Below, one piece after another: positions 1 to 6,558 of a DNA stretch of 8,388 bases. The position numbers and the translations under genes were made by a program. The notes beneath the pieces were generated by a model. The model did no database searches, was not told the origin of the DNA, and saw nothing but the letters and a program-made list of their open reading frames with translations. Numbering within the stretch: position 1 is the stretch's first letter; each line of letters begins with the position of its first letter. Origin of the DNA: Alphaproteobacteria bacterium UBA2954 (GTDB taxonomy: Bacteria > Pseudomonadota > Alphaproteobacteria > Puniceispirillales > Puniceispirillaceae); assembly GCA_002348585.1 (NCBI GenBank), contig DEBO01000162.1, forward strand, positions 1-8,388, read 5' to 3'.

Positions 1-2112
1 GGGTCACGTTCGGCTGGTCGTGTACAATCTGTAGCTCTACGCCTCATCTGCGAACGTGAAAGTGAAATCGAAGCCTTTCTAACAGATGAGTTCTGGTCAG
101 TGGACACTGATTTTACAACAACAGATGGCGGTAATCTCTCAGCGCGGCTGACCCACCTTGACGGACAAAAACTTGATAAGCTCAGTCTTGGCACAGAAGC
201 GCATGCTATTGCCGCACAGCAACGCATCGAAGCGGCAAACTGGCAAGTCTCTGCGATTGAAACAAAACGGGTAAAGCGGCGCCCTTCCCCACCCTTTACG
301 ACATCAACCCTGCAACAGGAAGCATCACGTAAACTTGGATTTTCTGCTAGCCGGACGATGCAAATTGCGCAGAAATTATATGAAGGCATTAATCTGGGCA
401 GTGAGACAACCGGTCTGATAACCTATATGCGTACAGATGGTGTGCAAATGAGCTTTGAGGCCATCGGTCAGATAAGGGAGGCTATTGAGCAAACAATTGG
501 TGCTGATTTCATACCAGAAAAGCCCCGTGTTTACAAATCAAAGGCAGCCAATGCACAAGAAGCTCACGAAGCGATCCGGCCTACATCTATATGGCGACAT
601 CCCGATGAAATACGCAAATGTCTGGATTTTGATCAGTTTCGCCTTTATGAGCTGATTTGGAAGCGCACTATTGCTAGTCAAATGTCAGATGCACAGCTTG
701 ACCAGACCGCAGCGGATTTAAGCGCGACTACAGACCATCTAACAATGCGGGCAAATGGTTCAGTCATTATTTTTGATGGGTTTATGAAAATCTATCGAGA
801 AGACCGTGATGATCAGGAAGATAAATCAGCTGACCCGCAAAACCGAATTCTGCCACCTTTAAGCCAGGGCCAGGATCTGGCGGTTCAGCAGGTTCACCCA
901 GAACAGCATTTTACACAGCCACCGCCACGGTATACTGATGCCAGTCTGGTAAAACGAATGGAAGAACTAGGTATTGGCCGACCATCCACTTATGCCACCA
1001 TTATGCAGGTCATCGAAAAACGTGGCTATGTGCTGAAAGACGGCAAACGATTCATCCCGGAACATCGCGGGCGCATCGTCTCTACATTTTTAGAAAATTT
1101 CTTCACACGCTATGTTGAATACGACTTCACAGCTGCGCTTGAAGCACAATTGGATCAAGTCTCAGACGGCAAAATGAACTGGCGGGCGCTATTGAAGCAA
1201 TTCTGGGTTGATTTTGCTGTTGCAATAGAAAAGGCGATGACACTCTCCGTACCAGATGTAATGAAGACATTAGACAGTGAGCTTGAAAAACTGTTTTTCA
1301 CACCAGATGAAAACGGTAAAATTCAGCGTATCTGCAGCAAATGCGGAACAGGACATCTTGAACTGAAACTCGGTAAATTTGGCCCTTTTATTGGCTGCAA
1401 TAATTATCCAGACTGTCGGTATACGCGTCAGATTGTTGCTGCTGGTGAAAGTGATGATGATGGGCAGGAACTAGATGGTGAAAAATTATTAGGCACAGAT
1501 CCGGTCAAACAGCTTCCGATTTATCTGAAAAAGGGGCCTTACGGGTCTTACGTCCAACTTGGCGGTGAAGAGGTGAAAAAGCCCAAGAGGTCTTCTGTGC
1601 CAAAGGGAAAGCTGCTCTTGGATGTTGATTTGGACTATGCGCTTGGCCTATTATCTCTACCCCGCGATATCGGTCTCCATCCGCAAACGTCTGACATGAT
1701 CCAAGCGGGTCTCGGCCGCTATGGACCTTACCTGAAATATCAGGGAAAATTTACCAGCCTGAAAGAAGGTGATGATTTATTGAGCATTGGCATCAACAGA
1801 GCTGTTGATTTGCTGGCAGAAGCAGCAAAAACAGCAGGGCGCTTTCTTGGAGAGCATCCAGATGGCGGTGAAGTTCATTTGAAACGTGGTCGCTTTGGGC
1901 CATATTTTGAGCATAACAAGCTGCGTGCTCCTATGCCTAAGACACTGCAGATGGATAGCGTGACATTGACTGAGGCTCTCGAGATTTTAGCAACCAAAGC
2001 TGCCCAGCCAGCAAAGAAGTCAAAGGTCAAAAAAACAAAAGGCAAAGCAAAGGCAAAAACGAAAACGACAAAGGTAAAAAACCAAGGTAAAATCAGGCTG
2101 AGTGAACAGTGA
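1..2112 (+). CDS. topA: DNA topoisomerase I (type IA), 5'-truncated by the window edge
   Basis: This enzyme relaxes negatively supercoiled DNA through a transient 5'-phosphotyrosine link to one strand. The frame is open from base 1, so the gene starts outside the window; 703 residues are visible, and by comparison with E. coli TopA roughly 160–170 N-terminal residues (the Toprim domain with its metal-binding acidic residues) are missing. The first visible residues carry the SAGRVQSVALRL motif. The catalytic tyrosine is in GLITYMRTDG (Tyr codon 424–426, the following Arg at 430–432), and AHEAIRPT and GIGRPSTYATI follow, all matching the type IA core. One C4 zinc finger (CSKC at 1333–1344, CNNYPDC at 1396–1416) precedes about three Topo_C repeats with GPYGSYV, GRYGPYL and GRFGPYF signatures (about 1500–2010), then a lysine-rich tail. 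A GTG at 100 is internal, not the start. The stop overlaps rnr by four bases, suggesting a topA–rnr operon. Identity is secure. Confidence 0.97.
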   Translation, partial: GSRSAGRVQSVALRLICERESEIEAFLTDEFWSVDTDFTTTDGGNLSARLTHLDGQKLDKLSLGTEAHAIAAQQRIEAANWQVSAIETKRVKRRPSPPFTTSTLQQEASRKLGFSASRTMQIAQKLYEGINLGSETTGLITYMRTDGVQMSFEAIGQIREAIEQTIGADFIPEKPRVYKSKAANAQEAHEAIRPTSIWRHPDEIRKCLDFDQFRLYELIWKRTIASQMSDAQLDQTAADLSATTDHLTMRANGSVIIFDGFMKIYREDRDDQEDKSADPQNRILPPLSQGQDLAVQQVHPEQHFTQPPPRYTDASLVKRMEELGIGRPSTYATIMQVIEKRGYVLKDGKRFIPEHRGRIVSTFLENFFTRYVEYDFTAALEAQLDQVSDGKMNWRALLKQFWVDFAVAIEKAMTLSVPDVMKTLDSELEKLFFTPDENGKIQRICSKCGTGHLELKLGKFGPFIGCNNYPDCRYTRQIVAAGESDDDGQELDGEKLLGTDPVKQLPIYLKKGPYGSYVQLGGEEVKKPKRSSVPKGKLLLDVDLDYALGLLSLPRDIGLHPQTSDMIQAGLGRYGPYLKYQGKFTSLKEGDDLLSIGINRAVDLLAEAAKTAGRFLGEHPDGGEVHLKRGRFGPYFEHNKLRAPMPKTLQMDSVTLTEALEILATKAAQPAKKSKVKKTKGKAKAKTKTTKVKNQGKIRLSEQ

Positions 2113-4301
2113 AAAAACAACGCCAAACCATGCCTGACGATGATGTACTGAGTGCTTTTATTACGGCCAGTCCTACACCACCAAAACTGCGCGAGATAGC
2201 AAAAGCCTTTGGTATTTCCCCTCAGCAACGTGCAGAATTGCGAGCCAGACTCCATCGTCTGGCAACAGATAATACCGCTGCACACGTAAATGAGGCGTCC
2301 AAAAGTCCAGCGATTAGCCTACTGCAGGTTATCTCGATTGACCATGATGGTTATGCTCAGGCCAGGCTTGCTGATAGAGATGAGCACGAAAGCCCGGTTA
2401 TTACGATCCTGCCTTCAACCAAACCTGGCAAGGCTGTGGGGCGCGGTGACCGCGTGCTTGCGCGGCTGAGGGTGAGCCAGGATGACCTAAAATGTAAGGC
2501 AGAGCTAATACGCATATTGCCGAAGGGACAGAGCCACATTTTCGGGCAGGCTGTAAATATAAGCAAAACTAAACAACCCCGCTGGGTTCTTGTGCCAGCT
2601 GAAAAGGGCGGCAAAAAAGATATTCCGATTAGAAACAAGCTCAACCTGACATTTTCTGAAGATGACCTTCTGGAAGCAGAATTAGTAAAGGAAAATGGGT
2701 ATCAACTTGTCGCCCATCCTCTTCGCAACCTTGGCTCAATCAAAAGCACAAATGCCTTTAGGGCGTTAGCCATCGCTGAATTTAACCTGCGTCATGTCTT
2801 CACCGAAGAGATGGAGGACGCAGCAGCAGCCGCGTCTTTGCCAGAGTTAGGCAAACGAGAAGATTTACGCGCCGTACCTCTTGTAACAATAGATGGCGAA
2901 GATGCCAAAGACTTTGATGATGCCGTCTTTGCTGAACCCACCTCAGAAAATTGCTGGCGCATCATTGTTGCTATTGCAGATGTCAGCACCTATGTGCAAA
3001 GCGGCGATATTTTAGACAAGGAAGCCAGACAGCGCGGCAATTCGGTATATCTGCCGGGCACTGTAGTTCCCATGCTGCCCGAGGCATTGTCAAACGGCTT
3101 ATGTTCCTTGCGTCCGCATGAAGATAGAGCCTGTTTAGCTGTTGAAATGATAATAGACAGCTCGGGAAACAAGCAGTCACATAAATTTTTTCAGGCACTG
3201 ATCAGGTCCACTGCCCGCCTGACTTACACATTGGTTCAACAGGTCATAGAGGGCAGCCTTGACGAGGCTGATTGTAAAGTCACATCGGGCACACTTCATC
3301 ATTTAATTGGCGCCTTTCGTACACTTCATAAATCGCGAAACCGGCGCGGTACATTGAACTTGAATCTTTGCGAAGCCCGGATCAAATTTGATGAGACAGA
3401 TCAGCCGGTCAGCGTTACCGAGCATCACCAAGAAGAAGCACATCAACTTATTGAGGAATTCATGATCGCCGCCAATATATGTGCTGCTGAAACACTGGAA
3501 CAGGCCGGGGAAAGCTGTGTCTACCGAATACATGATCAGCCTGATCCAGAAAAAATAGTCAGCTTACGCGAACTGACAGACGCGCTGTCTTTGCCTTTTG
3601 CAAAGGGCCAGGTCATAACTCCGCACAGATTTAACGAACTGCTAATGAAAGTAAAAGACACAGATTCTGAAACTGGTGTAAATGAGGCTGTTCTACGCTG
3701 TCAGTCACGAGCTGTTTATTCACCGGATAATATCGGCCACTATGGGCTAGGACTTACAAGTTATGCGCATTTTACCTCTCCTATCCGCCGCTATGCTGAT
3801 CTTTTAGTTCATCGCAGCCTGATAAAGATCATAACTGGCAAAAAAGTCAGCAGGTCGTCAACAAGCAAGGAGAAATTAAATGAAATATGCGCAGCAATCA
3901 GCAAGACAGAACAAACTGCTGCTAAAGCTGAAAGGCGTACAACCGCGAGACTGGCAGCGCAGATTCTCAACCACAAGACAATCACAGAGTTTGAAGTGAT
4001 TATAACTGGTCTGATGAAGTCCGGTTTATTTGTGAAGCTGGATGATGGAGCAAGTGAAGGGTTTGTGTCAAGACGCACCCTGCCAGATGATTTTTACGAA
4101 ATTGTGGCTGGCGGTATGATGTTACTTGGACGCCATAATGGCTGGCTATTTAGACTTGGTGATAAATTACTATGCCGTCTTGAAAATATTGCCCCTGTCA
4201 GCGGCGACATCAGCCTTAGCTGGATATCAGGTGGCCTTCAGGAAAAATATAAAAGACGATCCAAAGGACGACACAAATCAACTAGACGGCGCAGACGCTA
4301 A
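2109..4301 (+). CDS. rnr: Ribonuclease R (RNB-family 3'-5' exoribonuclease)
   Basis: RNase R degrades structured RNA processively from the 3' end and takes part in mRNA decay, rRNA quality control and, in E. coli, tmRNA-linked turnover. The 730 residues show an N-terminal helix-turn-helix-like region (about 20–55), cold-shock-type domains (about 65–210), the RNB catalytic domain (about 250–570), an S1 domain (about 625–705) and a basic tail ending in RRRRR. The metal-binding motif IDGEDAKDFDDA gives D262, D268, D270 and D271, offset by ten from E. coli D272/D278/D280/D281. Y314 in NSVYLP matches the RNA-clamping Tyr324, and HFTSPIRRYADLLVHR (about 554–569) is intact. I chose the GTG at 2109, which overlaps the topA stop as GTGA and implies translational coupling; its Shine-Dalgarno is weak (AGG at 2095–2097, 11 bases away). 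An in-frame ATG at 2130 is possible but has no Shine-Dalgarno. It is somewhat shorter than the 813-residue E. coli enzyme, with all catalytic residues present. Confidence 0.96.
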   Translation: MKKQRQTMPDDDVLSAFITASPTPPKLREIAKAFGISPQQRAELRARLHRLATDNTAAHVNEASKSPAISLLQVISIDHDGYAQARLADRDEHESPVITILPSTKPGKAVGRGDRVLARLRVSQDDLKCKAELIRILPKGQSHIFGQAVNISKTKQPRWVLVPAEKGGKKDIPIRNKLNLTFSEDDLLEAELVKENGYQLVAHPLRNLGSIKSTNAFRALAIAEFNLRHVFTEEMEDAAAAASLPELGKREDLRAVPLVTIDGEDAKDFDDAVFAEPTSENCWRIIVAIADVSTYVQSGDILDKEARQRGNSVYLPGTVVPMLPEALSNGLCSLRPHEDRACLAVEMIIDSSGNKQSHKFFQALIRSTARLTYTLVQQVIEGSLDEADCKVTSGTLHHLIGAFRTLHKSRNRRGTLNLNLCEARIKFDETDQPVSVTEHHQEEAHQLIEEFMIAANICAAETLEQAGESCVYRIHDQPDPEKIVSLRELTDALSLPFAKGQVITPHRFNELLMKVKDTDSETGVNEAVLRCQSRAVYSPDNIGHYGLGLTSYAHFTSPIRRYADLLVHRSLIKIITGKKVSRSSTSKEKLNEICAAISKTEQTAAKAERRTTARLAAQILNHKTITEFEVIITGLMKSGLFVKLDDGASEGFVSRRTLPDDFYEIVAGGMMLLGRHNGWLFRLGDKLLCRLENIAPVSGDISLSWISGGLQEKYKRRSKGRHKSTRRRRR

Positions 4302-4335
4302 GCTGTCATTTATTCCTCATGCTGAAGCGCTTTTT
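4296..4335 (+). terminator. Weak terminator-like hairpin after rnr
   Basis: CGCT (4296–4299) and AGC (4301–4303) can pair with GCT (4321–4323) and AGCG (4326–4329), leaving a small internal loop and a 17-base apical loop, and five T residues follow at 4331–4335. It overlaps the rnr stop codon. The stem is only about seven pairs and interrupted, so it would be a leaky terminator at best. Its position between rnr and a possible rpmG promoter is what makes it worth listing. Confidence 0.3.
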
Positions 4336-4347
4336 GCCAGAGACAAC

Positions 4348-4376
4348 TTGACTTTGGCGCGATTCTAACGCATATC
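4348..4376 (+). promoter_or_regulatory. Possible promoter of rpmG
   Basis: TTGACT (4348–4353, five of six to the sigma-70-type -35) is followed after 17 bases by CATATC (4371–4376, three of six to the -10). Transcription would begin near 4383 and give a leader of about 33 bases before the rpmG ATG. The spacer contains GATTC (4361–4365), a GANTC site of the kind methylated by CcrM in many Alphaproteobacteria; a single site may be chance. The -10 is poor, so this is a tentative call. Confidence 0.33.
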
Positions 4377-4405
4377 CGTCATCAGTCAGTTTATTTGTAC
4401 CCTAT

Positions 4406-4409
4406 GGAG
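4406..4409 (+). promoter_or_regulatory. Ribosome binding site deciding the rpmG start
   Basis: GGAG lies six bases upstream of the ATG at 4416. Earlier in-frame starts (TTG 4395, ATG 4404) lie upstream of it, and ATG 4413 is only three bases away, so this site supports 4416, which yields the family-typical MAKPAT N-terminus. Confidence 0.7.
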
Positions 4410-4415
4410 TGGATG

Positions 4416-4583
4416 ATGGCCAAGCCAGCAACATTACAAATCAAGCTTGTCAGCACCGCTGATACAGGATTTTACTACGTCACTAAGAAAAATCCGCGGA
4501 CAAAGCCAGAGAAATTAGAGCTGAAAAAATATGACCCTAAAGCACGCAAACACGTGCTGTTTAGAGAAGCCAAAATCAAGTAA
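4416..4583 (+). CDS. rpmG: 50S ribosomal protein L33
   Basis: L33 (bL33) is a small protein of the large ribosomal subunit near the E site. From the ATG at 4416 it is 55 residues, the usual length in Alphaproteobacteria, beginning MAKPAT and containing the family core [16 protein letters not shown] followed by KLELKKYDP and ending in EAKIK. It has no CxxC pairs, so it is the zinc-free (C-minus) form. A longer reading from 4395 is rejected because the extra residues do not resemble L33 and a good Shine-Dalgarno (GGAG, six bases) serves 4416. It follows rnr by 114 bases and precedes the ROK gene by 22 bases on the same strand, so rpmG and the ROK gene are probably co-transcribed. Confidence 0.97.
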   Translation: MAKPATLQIKLVSTADTGFYYVTKKNPRTKPEKLELKKYDPKARKHVLFREAKIK

Positions 4584-4605
4584 GGACCTGAAAGGGCTGT
4601 TGCCC

Positions 4606-5517
4606 ATGAAATGTGGCATCCGGCTTGGCCCACTCGAAATCAGTATCGCTGTCATCACTGATGATGGCGATTTCGTTTACAGCTCCTCATTCAAACCTGC
4701 TGATACCTATTCAGAGCTCCTTGTTCAGCTGGCAGCTGCGCTGAAACATTGTTCAAATAGATATGATATTCCGTCACCAGTTGGTGTGTCAGTGAAGGGT
4801 CACGAAACACCTTCAACAGGAATGATTACCAGTCTCCATCACCCCCTGATTGCTCAAAAGACGCTGCGGCGTGACATGCAAGCGGCCCTTAAGCACTCCG
4901 TTATTGTGGCTTCTGATGGCCAATGCTTGGCTGTGGCAGCTAGATCGGTGCTCGAACTTGACAATAAACCGACAATTTTTGCGCTATCTTTAGACCAGTC
5001 TGTGTGTGGCGGTATCATTGTCTCTGACAAACTTCTCTTCGGGCCGCACGGTCTGGCTGGAGACTGGGGACACTTGTCCCTTCCCTGGCCGGTAGATCAT
5101 GAAATGGAAGGAAGGATATGTGTTTGCGGACGAACAGGATGTCTTGAGCATTTTGTCAGCTTAGAGGGCCTGAGCCATGATTATGAGTTGCTGACTGGAA
5201 AAAAATTGACTTCAGAAAGCATTATAAAACAAGCTGAAACCGGCGACATTGTTGCTGAGTCAGCGATGCAAGTGTTAGAGGATAGAATTTCGCGTGGACT
5301 GGCAATGGTTATCGGTTTACTTGACCCAGATGTAATTCTTATCGGTGGCATGCTGGCTGAAAGTAAGCGGCTTTTCACGAATATCCCGCGAAAATGGCCA
5401 GGCAATATTCGCTCCTCGGTCAATAGTGATATTCTTGTTCCGCTTCGCACTTCAAATCCCTGCCCTGACCATCTGTATCTTCATGGCGCCGGACATCTTT
5501 GCGATTACGCCAAATGA
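4606..5517 (+). CDS. Divergent ROK-family sugar-kinase-like protein
   Basis: ROK proteins are sugar kinases or sugar-responsive repressors of the actin-like ATPase fold. This one is 303 residues, standard for a ROK kinase, with no N-terminal helix-turn-helix, so it is not the repressor type. The ROK zinc motif is intact (C172, C174, C179 and E181 in CVCGRTGCLE, with H156 in AGDWGH), as is the C-terminal DPDVILIGGML (240–250). The usual catalytic Asp is probably D104 in ASDGQC, though the preceding Asn is Ser. The N-terminal phosphate-binding DxGGTK motif is replaced by RLGPLEIS (6–13), and the GTGxGGG segment reads LDQSVCGG (129–136). These losses make ATP binding uncertain; the protein may phosphorylate an unusual substrate or be a pseudokinase. 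I chose ATG 4606, with AAAGGG (4591–4596) nine bases upstream, over the in-frame ATG 4531, which overlaps rpmG and adds 25 residues unlike the family. The substrate cannot be read from the sequence. Confidence 0.86.
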   Translation: MKCGIRLGPLEISIAVITDDGDFVYSSSFKPADTYSELLVQLAAALKHCSNRYDIPSPVGVSVKGHETPSTGMITSLHHPLIAQKTLRRDMQAALKHSVIVASDGQCLAVAARSVLELDNKPTIFALSLDQSVCGGIIVSDKLLFGPHGLAGDWGHLSLPWPVDHEMEGRICVCGRTGCLEHFVSLEGLSHDYELLTGKKLTSESIIKQAETGDIVAESAMQVLEDRISRGLAMVIGLLDPDVILIGGMLAESKRLFTNIPRKWPGNIRSSVNSDILVPLRTSNPCPDHLYLHGAGHLCDYAK

Positions 5518-5530
5518 CCGTTCGAATCTA

Positions 5531-6358
5531 TTAGCAATTTGGGTGCGGCAGAGGTTTGGCATCAACCAGCTCAGCATCAATTGCAAATGTGCCATAATCC
5601 ACCTCATAATGAGCCACCACGCCATTTGGGAGCATATGGAAGGTAATTTCGTATTCAGGAACTGCTTCAGAGCTGTTTGGGTCGAAATAGGCGATTTGGA
5701 TAGGATAGTAATCCTGCGCTGCTAATTGCCCCAATCTATCCTCATTCTTGACCGCCTGACGCGCCCCAATCACAGAGTTGGTTCTTTTCAAGGAGCGGTC
5801 AGGTTCAGCCCCGAAAAAGATATGGGCTGAAAACAACTTTCCACCATTTTCAGCTTTGTCCAGTAACTCGCGTGTGTGGGCAACCGGAAAAAAGACTTTA
5901 GCAGGTAATGGCATGGCTTTGTCTGGCTGCATAGAAAAAAACGCCTCAGCACGTTCTGCTACTGGCGGCAGGTTTGCATAACCATTAAATTTCTTCTCAT
6001 CGTCAAATGTTGACCCTTCATGCACTTCAAATGAATAAAGCTGTCCTGCAAGCTCCTCCCAAGAAGAGAAATGAGAGGCCATGATAGCTGTTTCACCAGA
6101 CTGATAGTCAAACTCAAGGAAATAGTCTTCAGATGATTTCCAGCCGTCACAATCCCTGCGAATAGTAAAACTGGTCTTACCCTTAATTCCGGCCATCTGT
6201 GAATCTTGTTCAACAGACAATAGGCTCATATTGTAGGTCGCTTCATGCGCTGCAAGCTCTACGGCATCGGTTGCCAGAGGAACACCAGAACAAACAAGCA
6301 AGACAAAGCCACTCAATGCTGCCCTCATATTATTCTTAGTAAGCACCTTCATTATCAC
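5531..6358 (-). CDS. eipB: EipB-like periplasmic envelope-integrity protein (DUF1849)
   Basis: The family founder, Brucella EipB, is a periplasmic beta-spiral protein needed for envelope integrity and stress resistance. This protein has 275 residues. Residues 1–32 form a signal peptide: basic start (KVLTKNNMR), hydrophobic stretch (about 13–29), likely cleavage near ATDA. Mature-domain features fit DUF1849: LAAHEATYNMSL near the mature N-terminus, DCDGW (69–73), SSWEELAGQLYSF (98–110) and a C-terminal GVVAHYEVDYG segment. After the signal peptide the only cysteines are C70 and the terminal C275, matching the conserved disulfide pair reported for Brucella EipB. C23 lies in the signal peptide without a good lipobox, so I do not call a lipoprotein. 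GTG 6358 is preferred because GAGGAG lies six bases upstream; ATG 6352 is twelve away. It converges on the ROK gene with 13 bases between stops, and no partner gene such as ttpA is visible. Family is likely; exact role is inferred. Confidence 0.87.
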   Translation of the reverse strand: MIMKVLTKNNMRAALSGFVLLVCSGVPLATDAVELAAHEATYNMSLLSVEQDSQMAGIKGKTSFTIRRDCDGWKSSEDYFLEFDYQSGETAIMASHFSSWEELAGQLYSFEVHEGSTFDDEKKFNGYANLPPVAERAEAFFSMQPDKAMPLPAKVFFPVAHTRELLDKAENGGKLFSAHIFFGAEPDRSLKRTNSVIGARQAVKNEDRLGQLAAQDYYPIQIAYFDPNSSEAVPEYEITFHMLPNGVVAHYEVDYGTFAIDAELVDAKPLPHPNC

Positions 6359-6364
6359 TCATAG

Positions 6365-6370
6365 CTCCTC
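6365..6370 (-). promoter_or_regulatory. Ribosome binding site supporting the GTG start of eipB
   Basis: On the minus strand GAGGAG lies six bases upstream of the GTG at 6358. The alternative in-frame ATG at 6352 would be twelve bases away, so the GTG is the better-spaced start. The two choices differ by only two residues. Confidence 0.65.
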
Positions 6371-6414
6371 ACACAACATTCCTGAGCCAAAAAACTCCTG
6401 CAACCTTGATACAC

Positions 6415-6443
6415 ATATATCACTTATGGAAAAGAACAAGCAA
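6415..6443 (-). promoter_or_regulatory. Possible promoter of eipB
   Basis: Read on the minus strand, TTGCTT (6443–6438, half match to the -35) is followed after 17 bases by ATATAT (6420–6415), or after 18 by TATATG. Transcription would begin near 6408 and give a leader of about 50 bases. The region is AT-rich, so such matches arise easily by chance. Confidence 0.28.
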
Positions 6444-6558
6444 ATGAATGAAAATTCACTCTTCGATATAATTTTTTCACCATATTGCAGAAAATAGCCC
6501 TCTGTCCAAACCCTGTTATGCTTTACTGTTGACACCTTAAAACACTACAATCTGGATC

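Larger units (their letters stand above)
6359..6558. other. Divergent intergenic region between eipB and rnd
   Basis: This 200-bp AT-rich region separates two divergently transcribed genes and should hold both promoters. It has no credible coding sequence. It contains the eipB ribosome binding site (6365–6370), a possible eipB promoter (6415–6443), an AT-rich partial inverted repeat (GAAAATT near 6450 with AATTTTTTC near 6470–6479), an exact TTGACA (6529–6534) and a TACAAT (6546–6551). TTGACA and TACAAT are only 11 bases apart, too close to be one standard promoter. I see no clear operator or riboswitch. Confidence 0.6.

Noticed and set aside
1875..2285. Minus-strand open frame of 136 codons with a hydrophobic Phe-rich segment
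   Set aside because: It is antisense to the lysine-rich end of topA and the start of rnr; Lys codons read backward give Phe and Leu, which explains the apparent membrane segment.
4126..4368. Plus-strand frame of 80 codons running past the rnr stop
   Set aside because: Most of it overlaps the S1 domain of rnr in another frame, it resembles no known family, and it has no Shine-Dalgarno.
4531..4605. Upstream in-frame extension of the ROK protein (25 residues)
   Set aside because: It overlaps rpmG in another frame and its residues do not resemble a ROK N-terminus; ATG 4606 gives the normal family length.
5345..5725. Plus-strand frame of 126 codons
   Set aside because: It is out of frame with the ROK gene and antisense to the end of eipB, both of which are well supported.
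6450..6479. AT-rich inverted repeat in the eipB–rnd intergenic region, considered as an operator or terminator
   Set aside because: The arms are imperfect and made almost only of A and T in an AT-rich region, so chance is a sufficient explanation.
6529..6557. TTGACA with a 17-base spacer as the rnd promoter
   Set aside because: The sequence at the -10 position (CTGGAT) is poor and the transcript would start inside the coding region, removing the rnd start codon.
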